Assembly: GCA_903813345.2 (NCBI GenBank)
Contig: CAIIXF020000003.1
Location: forward strand, 33,224,159 to 33,288,158
Length of the DNA stretch: 64,000 nucleotides
Reading direction: 5' to 3'
DNA from: Owenia fusiformis
Taxonomy: Eukaryota; Annelida; Polychaeta; Sabellida; Oweniidae
Shown in pieces: positions 1 to 10,642 of this stretch. The translations under genes were made by a program, and so were the position numbers. Position 1 is the first letter of the stretch; the number at the start of each line of letters is the position of its first letter. Below the pieces are notes generated by a model, which made no database searches, had not been told where the DNA came from, and worked only from the letters and a program-made list of their open reading frames with translations.

Positions 1-1060
1 ATTTAAGAGATTTAATGTCAAATAGATGGCATAAATTAACTCGAAAGTCAATGTTTTGAAAAATCACAGTGACTCACTTTTTGATGACCCAAATTATACC
101 AGGAAGTACCTATAGAAACTTTCTATATGTGACAATTGTACATATATATTTTCATTTGATGATTTCCTATCAAAAGTTATACGTGTATGTATTTGTCATC
201 AATATAAAGTATCTTCAAAATGTTTGTTACTGAAGTTTCGAGCCTTCAAATTATCTTTTGAATTCGCAAATGGATAATTATTCCGAAACAAGGACCAGAT
301 GTTTTTTGTATGATTAGGCCTATATCTGATTTCACATAAGACAATCAAACATGGGCTCTCTTTTGAAAGCCTATGGTCAAACCTAGAAAACTAAAAACTT
401 TGATAATATACAACAGACACTAGGCCTAACTTACCAGTATTTAGCGTGCACCTACTAGATCTACCTTTTTCCCAACCTGAATTAGAAAATAAGACTCAGC
501 TAAGGTATGGGCCTCTCACTTACTTTCTAGAGGTTAGAACGCTGTTAAATGAAAGCCTATCAACTTTGTTTTGTGGATGATGAAGCAAAAGCACAGTATC
601 TGATAGAAATGAATGTAAATCATTTTTCAAATAGAGGCAAGTTTCACTTTTTCTGGTTTGGTTTTTGGGCATGAGCAGATAAAAAAGACTTCATTTAAAG
701 ATTGTTTTTCCCTGTTGAGTTCTAGGAGAATGAATAATTATCGAACAAAATCTTTTTTAGAAAGTTTATATACATGTATTTCAACTATCTTTTGACTTGA
801 TTTTTAAAAGCTCAATTTAATTCAAGTTAATCTCTATTTTCTATAAAACAGAAGAAGTGAGTAGTTCCATTACTATTTGGTATTACTTGGTATCAAGCCC
901 CCTTAACTTTCCCTACAAGCCGTATATGGTCCTATAAGCCTTACATGGATCTATCACATAGGTACCATGTGACTCAATACCTGGACTCTGAAATTTGGGA
1001 ACTCCCCCTGCTATAAAAGATGCAACACAAACAATTGTTATTGTTTTTTCCTGTTTCCAG
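1..1060. other. Upstream intron or flank of the PIP4P gene; no exon recognised
   Basis: AT-rich sequence ending in a polypyrimidine tract and AG at 1059-1060, the acceptor of the first visible PIP4P exon. I see no open frame with the expected N-terminal motif of this family, so the first coding exon probably lies left of the window. Confidence 0.5.
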
Positions 1061-4000
1061 GGCAACCAAATGTGACAGGAAGTGTAACTGTGACAGTTGC
1101 CCCTATAGGTCCGGAGGATCTGCCCCCACCATACACCCCTGCGCCACAGGGAGGCATCCCAACCATCAATTGTAAGATTTGCCAATCAGTGATCAACATA
1201 GAAGGAAAAACACATCAGCACGTTGTGAAATGTAATGTCTGCAATGAAGCTACAGTATGTAACACTTTTTTGAGAATATTTCAGTTTTGATTGAGAACAT
1301 GTCTAGAGTTATATTTCTCTACATCTTGCCTAGCTATGCTCATTGTTTAAACCTCTGCATTTACACTTGATGAACCTTTCAAACTGTCAGTTTATTCATT
1401 TTGATTCAAGATGTAATCATGTAAGAACAGAATAAAATAAACTCAATGGGAGAAACAAACAAGTATTTTATTCATTGAGCAACAAGCCTTTAAGGAATTT
1501 GTCATTAATTGGCAAAGAGCAAGGAGGATTGGCTCCCAGGATTGAAACTCAATATTTTTCAACAATGAAAACTTCGAAATGTCGTTTCTGAAATTATGAA
1601 CTACTATAGATTCAAAATAACAGTTCAAAAGATTCGAACCAATATCTCGATCATTTCTTGTGTGTTTTGGAATTTTTTGTGAAGAAATAAGACCAAAATT
1701 CACGATTCAAATGTTGAAGTGAATAAAATGGCGGCTGTTTGCATTTTAATTTTGTCCTCACGATATGTTCATATATGGGACAGAATATCAATTTTGCACT
1801 CTGGGAGCCAATCCTCCTTGGGCAAAGAGTCTTAAAAGAACTTTTAATCAGTAGAATCTCATAAAACTACCCAGAATTCTTAACTTAACTAGAAGCTCAT
1901 CATTACATAAATATAGGTTCATCTATGATTTCTGGGGTATTTCCTCCTTTTATATGAAGTTATTTAATTTCAGCCAATTAAAGCCCCACCCCCTGGAAAG
2001 AAATATGTGCGCTGTCCATGTAATTGTTTACTCATATGTAAGGGGACCTCACAAAGGATTGCTTGTCCCAGAGCAGATTGGTAAGAAACTACACTATAGA
2101 TATATAATGTAAAAATATGTTTCTCAGTTCCTCCTGATAAAATATACATGTACATTTAAAAAATTGTAAAATTCTTATTTTCAGTAGACAAAAAATGAAA
2201 TAATTTCTCTCCTCATTTGCAGTAAAAGGATTATAAATCTAGGCCCCCTTCCCAACACAGTTGCCATGAGATCGCCTGGGTCCAGTAGAATTATCTGTGC
2301 CCATTGCGAAGAAACATTTCTGGTAAGCCAATTTTTTAGGGATTTCATAAAGCTTGAAAAAAATGTTCTGATTGAATGTGTAATTTACGTATACATTACA
2401 TTTAAATTGGAATTATGTTAGAGTTATTTAAGATGAAGGTTACAGCTATCAGCCCTTTAATTAATGAAATAATAAGAAATGGTTGAAATGATGATTTGTG
2501 ATTAATACTTTTTCATCTCTCAAAATACATAAATTAAAATGGTGCAGTGTGCTTTTCAGAAAAATGCTTTGAAGTTCAGAATTTTTAGGTCGTACCTTTA
2601 CATATTTCATTTTGCTTTGTTTCAGTTCAACATTCTGAATAATGCTTTAGCCAGATGTCCTCATTGTAGAAAAGTGTAAGTATTACAAAGTTATTGAAAT
2701 AAAATAAATACAAATATTTTCAATAATTTCAATTCACAATGCAACAGAATTTATTAAAGGCATTTCAATCATTTTAGAGGGAGAAATGTTTGATTTTAAG
2801 CTAAATATCTCAAAGAAAATTTCACCTTTCTATAAGGATGGGTTGATCCATGGGAGGGTGTCTGGGAGCAAAATGACATGTATATGTCATACTAAGGTCT
2901 CTCAATATTGTAATTACATGTATACAAAGGAAAGTTCAGTTCATTTAAGATAATTATCTCAAAGATAAAGTAAAACATATATTTATTTAATTTTTTATAA
3001 TAATACCAAACTTGCATAAACTTCAATATTTTGAGATATCTAAGTACAGTGTGTATATGCCATTTTGTCCGAATAGATATTTTATTTCGTTCTCAAGAAT
3101 TGGTAGAAAAGAACAAAAATTATTCACAAAGAAAATTATATAAAATATTTATAAATCATTTTACATTAACAAGTTGTCAATCTGTGATAATTACATTAAA
3201 GATGTGTTTTTTAGACACACTGTTTTCAGTAATTGGTAAAAAAAACAATGTTGAATTTAGTTCACCATATTGCTACCAATCCTTTATTATTCTGAAATCC
3301 TAATCGAAAAGAAAAAATTCCATGCACTCTATATTGTACTTATATTGACAGGAGGCCATGATTGTATATCCCTTCAATTGGTAGAATATACATTTAAAAT
3401 GTCTTTTTATCTTTGTTCACAGGTCATCAGTTGGCCCCAATTATGCACGCAACAGGGCCATCTACTATAACATAATTGGGATCATATTCCTTGCCCTTGG
3501 GATTGGTGTCACAGTCGGAACATATGAGGCTGCTAAACAACAAGGGGGCATATATGTAGCATGGATTGGTAAGTCTTCAAAAAGGGGGCATATATGTAGC
3601 ATGGATTGATAAGTCTTCAAAAAGGGGGCATATATGTAGCATGGATTGGTAAGTCTTCAAAAAGGGGGCATATATGTAGCATGGATTGATACGTCTTCAA
3701 AAAGGGGGCATATATGTAGCATGGATTGGTAAGTCTTCAAAAAGGGGCATATATGTAGCATGGATTGATAAGTCTTCAAAAAGGGGGCATATATGTAGCA
3801 TGGATTGGTAAGTCTTCAAAAAGGGGGCATATATGTAGCATGGATTGGTAAGTCTTCAAAAAGGAGGCATATATGTAGCATGGATTGATAAGTCTTCAAA
3901 AAGGGAGCATATATGTAGCATGGATTGGTAAGTCTTCAACAAGGGGGCATATATGTAACATGGATTGGTAACTCTTCAACAAGGGGGCATATATGTAGCA

Positions 4001-4501
4001 TGGATTGGTAAGTCTTCAACAAGGGGGCATATATGTAGCATGGGTTGGTAAGTCTTCAACAAGGGGGCATATATGTAGCATGGATTGGTAAGTCTTCAAC
4101 AAGGGGGCATATATGTAGCATGGATTGGTAAGTTTTCAACAAGGGGGCATATATGTAGCAATGGATTGGTAAGTCTTCAAAAAGGGGGCATATATGTAGC
4201 ATGGATTGATATGTCTTCAAAAAGGGGGCATATATGTAGCATGGATTGGTAAGTTTGGTAGGATGAATGAATGAGTGAAGGGTGATAATTTGGATCACCA
4301 GTAATTTCTTGAAATTAACCAATCTCTTAAATGAATCGGGCAATCTGGAACTTGACCTGTTTAAATCTCCATGGTTTCTTGATCATGACTAAAATATTTA
4401 TTTTTTGTTTTTCAGGAGCATTCGTAATTGGAATAGTCATGATGATCAGAGGCATTTATTTTGCTTGCATGAAAGTCAGCACAGTTGAGGGACCTGCATA
4501 A
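1061..4501 (+). CDS. PIP4P2-like (TMEM55): PIP4P/TMEM55-type phosphatidylinositol-4,5-bisphosphate 4-phosphatase, 3' six exons (5' end outside window)
   Basis: Exons 1061-1254, 1974-2080, 2223-2322, 2626-2675, 3423-3568 and 4416-4501 (stop TAA 4499-4501) join in phase with GT-AG borders. The product has the TMEM55 hallmarks in order: a proline-rich LPPPYTP stretch, paired CxxC zinc-like motifs (CKICQS, CNVC), the block [15 protein letters not shown], a CX5R motif (CKGTSQR), a second CxxC pair (CAHC, CPHC), and two hydrophobic segments split between the last two exons (about [17 protein letters not shown] and [10 protein letters not shown]). Family members are two-pass late endosome/lysosome proteins. 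They were reported to remove the 4-phosphate of PtdIns(4,5)P2, and vertebrate TMEM55B also controls lysosome positioning; the enzymatic role has been debated. The N-terminal exon is missing: the first visible exon opens with two bases of a split codon. The donor of exon 3423-3568 is the first copy of an 18-unit array. Family assignment is very secure; the choice between paralogues 1 and 2 is not, since invertebrates usually have one gene. Confidence 0.95.
1520..1820. mobile_element. MITE, 301 bp, with CAAGGAGGATTGGCTCCCAG ends and 9-bp target duplication
   Basis: The left end at 1520 and the right end at 1820 are inverted copies of CAAGGAGGATTGGCTCCCAG with short extensions. The 9-mer GGCAAAGAG flanks it on both sides (1511-1519 and 1821-1829), as expected for a target-site duplication. 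It lies in a PIP4P intron. A shorter relative with the same ends sits at 20099-20286. Confidence 0.8.
3544..4256 (+). repeat. 18-copy, 40-bp minisatellite that starts in a PIP4P exon and repeats its 5' splice site
   Basis: Units start at 3544, 3584, 3624, 3664, 3704, 3743 and so on, to 4224. Each carries GGGGGCATATATGTAGC, then ATGGATTG, then GTAAGT and a CTTCAAAAA spacer. The first unit's left 25 bp are coding (exon end at 3568) and the rest is intron. Thirteen units keep GG|GTAAG-type donors (for example ATTG|GTAAGT); five read ATTGATAAG, ATTGATACG or ATTGATATG and have lost the GT. Reading through the first donor meets TGA inside unit 2. Confidence 0.95.
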
Positions 4502-6425
4502 ACATTGATGGAGTAGTCACACCTGCTGGGTATGGCTTGCCAAGCCAGAAAGGATTATTACTGGAATACATTGATTGAGTACTCAATCCTGTTTGGGTAT
4601 GGCTTGCCAATCCAGCAATTAATTGAAGAAGAGACGAATCTTGATATTTTCAGTAATATCTTCAAAAGTTATTCGAAGCAAATTTTTGTATTCTTAGCAT
4701 TTAGCAGGAAATAACCAAAGTGATGATAAAAGATGTAAATGGTCCAAACATTAGAAAGAGAAAGGAATACATGTATTCACTTCAACTGAGATGGATTTGA
4801 CATTGTTAAATTTAGTTTATTTTTCTTGTATAGAAATAACACCAGCTGGCTGATGAATCTTAATAAATAATTTCTGACAGGAACAAAAACAGCATGAAAC
4901 GAATGTGAATACATATGTGAATGACAAATTATGTTTTCTGAACACTAAAAAATTGATAACATGGATGTGGTTTGAATGGGTAACAAATCAATTTTTGATA
5001 TTATTCAACAGTTTAGTGAATTAAACAATTTTGAGAACATTTCCCAAAAATGGTCAGAAAAATTGGATTGTTGGTCCTCAAGGTGTGAATATTTAAAGAT
5101 GAGTACTTGAGCATGTAATTTTTACTGTAAAGTACAGGCACCTATTATCTACCAAAAATGAACCTCACAACATTTAGATTTAATTTCATATTCTTTAATT
5201 AATATGGAATTCATTATACATGTTTTCATATTGTGATGGTGTGTTCAAAAGTACAATAATTGTATGCAAAACTTGTTCTAAAAGAAATAATCAAAGTGGT
5301 CCAGAATGTAGAAGTTGAAACTATGTGTATATGATCATTACATGGGGTTTAATGTAAATAGGAAGTGAAATCAATGCATTTTTAATACAGTGTAGCAGGA
5401 CTAGGATTTCCAATAAAATTTTGTTTAAGTCAAAATATATTTGCCGAGTTATGAATACAACTATTCATACAATTCATTTGATCATTTTAAATGAAACATG
5501 GATGATACGTCATATGGGATCAGGTTTTCATGAATAAATCAAATTTATTTTTCAGTCAATGTCAATTTAGATGTAATTTATTACAGTTTATTTCAGTTAC
5601 TTTGTAAATGTCATAAATGTGAAATGAAATAAATTTTATTTTTTGACTTTTCTAGACACAAAATACAAAATTGCAAAATCCCTGCTGTACTGTTACAAAT
5701 ATTTACAGTACGTGAATGTATGAGGAGATAATACTTTAAAATTCTTGTGTATAGATATAAATGAACATATTGTAAATAGTCAATTATTTTTTCAAAATAT
5801 ATATCAATCGTTGCTTATAAATACCTATGAACAGAACATAATATGCACTAATATTTTAATTGATAAATTAAGGTACTGTGTACAGTATAAAAAGCCTATC
5901 CAAAAAGTCAAAATTTCGATATTATATGTATCTCATCAGACATGTTAGGTTGTAAATGACATCATTGGAAAGAGTTTTGCTTTGTTCAAATCAATTTCTG
6001 GACTTATTGTTAAGCATTTTGGATATATGACTGGTTTATGTAAAATACATTCTACTTTTGTTCTATGTATGTTTCTTTCTTAGAACATTCTCAACCCAAT
6101 GTGCAATAATATCAGGGTCGCTCATGCTTAGAAATGAATTATGTTAATACTTGTATTAAATTACTGTTAGCACTATTTATTTCTCAAAGTTTTAGATAAG
6201 AACGCTTGGTATAACGTAACATATAATTCTGTGTATACACAAATGCATAACGGTGTGCTAGAATTGTGGGGTGCAAAGCCGCAATTTAAAACCTAATTTC
6301 ATGTAGTTTGAAATATGTGGAAGAATATCTTAAACGTTTCATTAATTTACTATAGCCTGATTTTACTGGTTGCTATTGCTTTGTATCATTATTATATTGA
6401 ATTGGAATAAACAGATGTAATATAA
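4502..6425 (+). other. PIP4P 3' UTR and downstream sequence
   Basis: No conserved open frame is seen after the stop. AATAAA hexamers occur at 5628-5633 and 6406-6411; the second, followed by AT-rich sequence, is a plausible distal polyadenylation signal. Which one is used cannot be told from sequence alone. Confidence 0.45.
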
Positions 6426-6460
6426 CAGAAAATAATAGTTATGATTTGAATTTTAACCAC

Positions 6461-6605
6461 ACAGTTGGGTGAGACCATGTGATGCCATAGTTAATATCAC
6501 ATTAACTATATAATATTAGAACTATTGACTCCTGAAGTTGGGTGAGACCATGTGATGCCATAGTTAATATCACATTAACTATATAATACTAGGACTATTG
6601 ACTCA
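6461..6605. repeat. Direct tandem duplication of about 73 bp
   Basis: Two nearly identical copies of a segment starting TTGGGTGAGACCATGTGATG and running through TTAATATCACATTAACTATA. Each copy contains a small internal palindrome (GTTAATATCACATTAAC). Confidence 0.8.
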
Positions 6606-6634
6606 TTAAGAAGCCAGTTCAGCTAAATGCCTCC

Positions 6635-6752
6635 AGGTCCATAGCCAGGATTTGCCAAGGAGGTTCACTTGGAAAATTCCAGGGGGGTTCACTTTTGACA
6701 ATCTTGGTCCAAAAATGCTCGAACCCAACGAACCCCCCTGGCTATGGGCCTG
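6635..6752. mobile_element. Short foldback element with AGGYCCATAGCCAGG ends
   Basis: AGGTCCATAGCCAGG on the left is mirrored by CCTGGCTATGGGCCT on the right, 118 bp in all. Fragments with similar ends (CATAGCCAGGGG near 35027, GTAGCCAAGGGGGTTC near 45709) suggest a dispersed family in this genome. Confidence 0.6.
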
Positions 6753-7411
6753 GCCTCCCTCTCCCTAATTAATTAACCATTAGTGCAGAATGCTACCCTC
6801 TCAATATGTGAAATGAAGCAACTCTATTAGTGAAAAAACTTATAAAGGGGAATGCTTTATTTCTACCATAAGCTTGTTGATGTTGATTGTAACTTTTGAA
6901 TCACTGAAGCAAAATATGTTGTATTTACACAAGGTTTACTATACTAATGTCTCGATCCATGCCTATGTATGACTGATCAGTCAGTGTAATAATTGTGACC
7001 TAATTTTAAATGAGACAAGGCATTAACAAGCAAGATGCCACCACCTGTCATTTGTTACAGGGATACTATAATAGAAATAAAGGGAGACTATGACAGTATG
7101 TCCCCATTTAGTACAATTTCAGTTCTCTTTTTTGGGTCACCCTATATAAACCAAACAAGCATTTGATTTTAGTATAAATGCAGTTTATTTTCAGCATTGT
7201 TAACAAAACATAACAAAATACTGTACATATCCTACATTAGAGTCATGATGATTGCTAGTGTATTAGATGTAATGTAATGAACAAACATATATTGATACAT
7301 CTCTGTGTATCTGGGCTTTTCCTAGCACTTTTTATGAAAAACATTTATAATCAAACTTAATGCACACTGATATTGAATTCAATATTATTGCAATAATATT
7401 AATAATATATG

Positions 7412-7890
7412 CATGTACTATATTGCATCATGTGCTACATTGCATACAATAGTACTGATATATACAGTGATATTGCATGTACTATATTGCATACAATAGT
7501 ACTGGTATATACAGTGATATTGCATGTACTATATTGCATACAATAGTACTGATATATATACAGTGATATTGCATGTGCTACATTGCATACAATAGTACTG
7601 GTATATACAGTGATATTGCATGTACTATATTGCATACAATAGTACTGGTATATACAGTGATATTGCATGTACTATATTGCATACAATAGTACTGATATAT
7701 ACAGTGATATTGCAAGTAGATGTACATACAGTAGTACTGATATATACAGTGATATTGCAAGTACATGTACAATGGTACATACAGTTAGTACTGATATATA
7801 CAGTGATATTGCAAGTACATGTACATACAGTAGTACTGAACTGAACACTAATATTGCATATTATAATATGTGTACAGTTAAGTGCTGATA
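7412..7890. repeat. Minisatellite of about 47 bp, roughly nine copies
   Basis: Repeated units contain TATATACAGTGATATTGCA and CATACAATAGTACTG. Copies drift towards the right end, where GTACATGTACATACAG replaces part of the unit. The open frames it creates on both strands are repetitive artefacts. Confidence 0.85.
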
Positions 7891-7969
7891 TATACACTGT
7901 TCACTTATACTGCATACAAACTAACATCGCATATACTGTAGTTCTGACATACACCCTAAAAGTGACATA

Positions 7970-8152
7970 CAGTAGAACCTGTATAAGTGGAACACCCTTG
8001 GGACCACAAAAAAGTGTGTGAAATCTCACTTGGGAGGTGTTTCACTTATATAAGTTCTTAATATGGAGTAGAGAGACCATGGGACTTTAAAAACATTTCC
8101 AGTTGTGAGGTGTTCCACTTAGAGAGGTGTTCCACTTGGCAGGTTCTACTGT
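7970..8152. mobile_element. Foldback element with CAGTAGAACCTG ends
   Basis: CAGTAGAACCTG at the left is mirrored by CAGGTTCTACTG at the right, and internal copies of GTGTTCCACTT extend the symmetry. This is the organisation of a mariner-type MITE. A degenerate relative with similar GTGTTCTACTT blocks lies at about 9090-9230. Confidence 0.65.
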
Positions 8153-8444
8153 GCATTGTATACATCCGGTAAAAATATTGCATACTATAGTACTGAAATA
8201 ACAAAATCACAGAACAAACAAATAAATGAAACCCTGCACCTTTTTGACGTTGGATTACACAACTATACACCATATTCAAAATCTTCAATCCATCGCCCAA
8301 AATGCACAATTTTTCTTCAATCAAACAACCTATTTATGGAATACTTACCCAATTATGACCTTAACTCAATACGGACATGCTGTACATATGATACATGTAC
8401 TCTGGTACATATAGTAAATGTTAACTCAACTAAAGCACTGTTAC

Positions 8445-8537
8445 AGTAAAACCTATTTGAAAGAACATCTCTTTGTAAGGAACACAGGACAACAAAGAAC
8501 AATTTTGGAAGTCAGCGCATATACAAAGGTTTTACTG
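8445..8537. mobile_element. 93-bp mariner-like MITE (CAGTAAAACCT ends, TA flanks)
   Basis: CAGTAAAACCT and AGGTTTTACTG form terminal inverted repeats, and TA dinucleotides flank both ends (8443-8444, 8538-8539) as expected for Tc1/mariner insertion. A second, mutated copy lies at 20721-20816. Confidence 0.7.
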
Positions 8538-8540
8538 TAT

Positions 8541-9617
8541 ATGTTACAAAAATATTATTGAGGCTGATCATTCAAAAACGTTCATGGTCAGTCTAGTCCT
8601 TTTCAGGAAAACTTAACCATTCCCCTGATTACATATAATAAGGACCTTTGGTATTTCATAATAAACACAGGTAAAACTTCATGTTAATTAGAGTTCATAG
8701 ATGTGTTAGATTTACAATTGCAAATCAGAAGGATGCTCTCTACTAACTTCTGACTATACACTACAAATACATATAGTTTTTCTGTTTCAAGGGATGTGAT
8801 GTTTTCTTTTATCATTCTATAATATTCTTTTATTTTTCATTAAGAGACTTAACCTTTTCTATTGTGGCAATATTGTGGACCCAAATTGTCATATACAGGG
8901 CGACACTAAAATGGCAATATTGTAGACAGAAAATGTAATATAAAGGGTGACACTGAAATGCAACTCTCTAATTTTGGTATAATATCCACAATTAATTGCT
9001 CCTCGAATTAACCTGTGTAGATAGAAGACTAGGCTTAAAAATAACAAAAAAATTCCCTTTTCTGTAAAGTAAAATCAGGCTGAGTGAAACACCTTATTTG
9101 GTAACTTAGAAAGTGATCCACTTTGAAGGTGTTCTACCTTTAGAACTTACATTAAGTAAATGGGGAGTAGAACCTTTAAGTGGTCTACTTAAGAAGGTGT
9201 TCTACTTAACAAGTTTAACAGTGTACGTCAGTTATCCATATCATAACTAATGACTAGACCTAGATAACCTCACAACCAAATTATTTAGATATATCACCAA
9301 AATAACACAAGTCTCCTTATCAAATGAAATCAAATATTGGTAAAAAGTATGATATGATAAACAAATGAAGTCTAGCTTTCAACATATACAAATATATGTA
9401 TATGTATACAAAGTCATTGTAAACACAACTCTTAATGCACCTTCACTTTTAATAATACTGATTTAATAGCACCACTAAATTAAGCTCAGATTTTATTTTG
9501 ATTATCTGTATTAAGCTTAAATGCAAGCCCACATGTTACTGTTCAAACCCAGGACCACAAAGCCAGGCTTGTTTGCAAGACATCATGTTCAAGCTTAAAT
9601 GCAAAAGCACATGTCAA
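8541..9617. other. Non-coding, AT-rich tail-to-tail intergenic sequence
   Basis: No supported exon. It holds the degenerate foldback near 9090-9230. On the minus strand an AATAAA (plus-strand TTTATT at 9492-9497) sits about 360 nt beyond the stop of the KH-domain gene and could be its polyadenylation signal. Confidence 0.35.
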
Positions 9618-9777
9618 CAGTGTAGGCCCTAGAGGCCGGTCTGCTGGTCATTACCAGGTTACTTTTGATACGGACCAGTTGATTTTTTCACTAGGTACCT
9701 GTATAGGAAAATAACATTGCAACTGGTCCGTACTGCCATTTTGATCAGCAGGTTCCAGATCCTTAGGGCCTACACTG
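9618..9777. mobile_element. hAT-type MITE, 160 bp, with 8-bp target duplication
   Basis: CAGTGTAGGCCCTA on the left is mirrored by TTAGGGCCTACACTG on the right. The 8-mer CATGTCAA flanks both ends (9610-9617, 9778-9785). CAG-type ends plus an 8-bp duplication are typical of hAT non-autonomous elements. It sits just beyond the stop of the minus-strand KH gene and may lie in its 3' UTR. Confidence 0.8.
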
Positions 9778-9859
9778 CATGTCAATGTTGATAAACTGTT
9801 CCACATGTTAAAGCTTATTGTTTATAGTAAGTGTGCAACCATGAAAATGCTGGCTTGGA

Positions 9860-10642
9860 TCACTGGTTTTTATAGTAACTGCCAAAAGGCTGAGTATACT
9901 GACTGGTAGGAACTGGAAATGACTGGTTGTATTGGAGGGAAATGTTGGTGCCTGAATTGACTGAGCTTGTCACTGGTAGCCCTGGCGTAAATTGGTTAAA
10001 GGATTGATTTGATTGCACTGGTTGTGCCATTGCATACATTGGCTGACTTGGTTGTACCATGTTAAGCATTGGTTGTGCTGAAAATGGATGTCGTATCATG
10101 GATTGCGCTGGAAGCATTGGGTGTCTCATATATTGTGCTGGATGCATCATTGGTTGTGCCATAGATTGTGTCGATTGTGTTATTGGAAGTAATGGTTGTG
10201 CTACATGGTGAAACATATGAGAATTCATGGATTGAGGGACCCCATGAATAGCTGATGGATAACTGAACATTGTATGTTGGCCAGCAACCATTGGATAACT
10301 GGTGTGACCAGTCCCTGTAGCACCATATATGGAAGTATTTTGAATGTGTTCGTAGTTAACCCTTCCATGAGATTGATCCCTAAATTCCTGCGTATTGTCA
10401 GGAAATTCACCACCGATGTTATTATTCACAGATGTCAATTCGGGAACTTTGCTTGTTGTTGAAAGCCTTGGAGGAAGCAATCTTTGGATACAGGATAAAG
10501 GGCCTTGGTTTGGTTGAGATATCTCAGTCTTGGTAAAAGTTTTCGAAGTTTTAGTGAGAGTGACCATATTTCCAAAAGATGGCTCTCCGAACTTATGGTC
10601 AGTTAAAGATGGCGCTCTTGCCACAGATGAGTATGAGATTAC
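9860..10642 (-). CDS. KH gene exon 19: Met/Gln/Pro-rich C-terminal tail and stop
   Basis: Residues 1499-1758. After VISYSSVARAPSLTDHKFG the composition shifts to Met, Gln, Pro, Ser and His with loose repeats of the type AQPMxxxAQ and PAQSMxRHP. It ends FGSYYKNQ before the stop. Such prion-like low-complexity tails are common in RNA-granule proteins; that role is inferred. The acceptor is TTTCCAG|GTAATC. Confidence 0.8.
   Translation of the reverse strand, partial: VISYSSVARAPSLTDHKFGEPSFGNMVTLTKTSKTFTKTEISQPNQGPLSCIQRLLPPRLSTTSKVPELTSVNNNIGGEFPDNTQEFRDQSHGRVNYEHIQNTSIYGATGTGHTSYPMVAGQHTMFSYPSAIHGVPQSMNSHMFHHVAQPLLPITQSTQSMAQPMMHPAQYMRHPMLPAQSMIRHPFSAQPMLNMVQPSQPMYAMAQPVQSNQSFNQFTPGLPVTSSVNSGTNISLQYNQSFPVPTSQYTQPFGSYYKNQ

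Noticed and set aside
4056-4343. Minus-strand repetitive frame opposite the PIP4P array
   Set aside because: It is created by the 40-bp repeat read backwards; no start context or homology.
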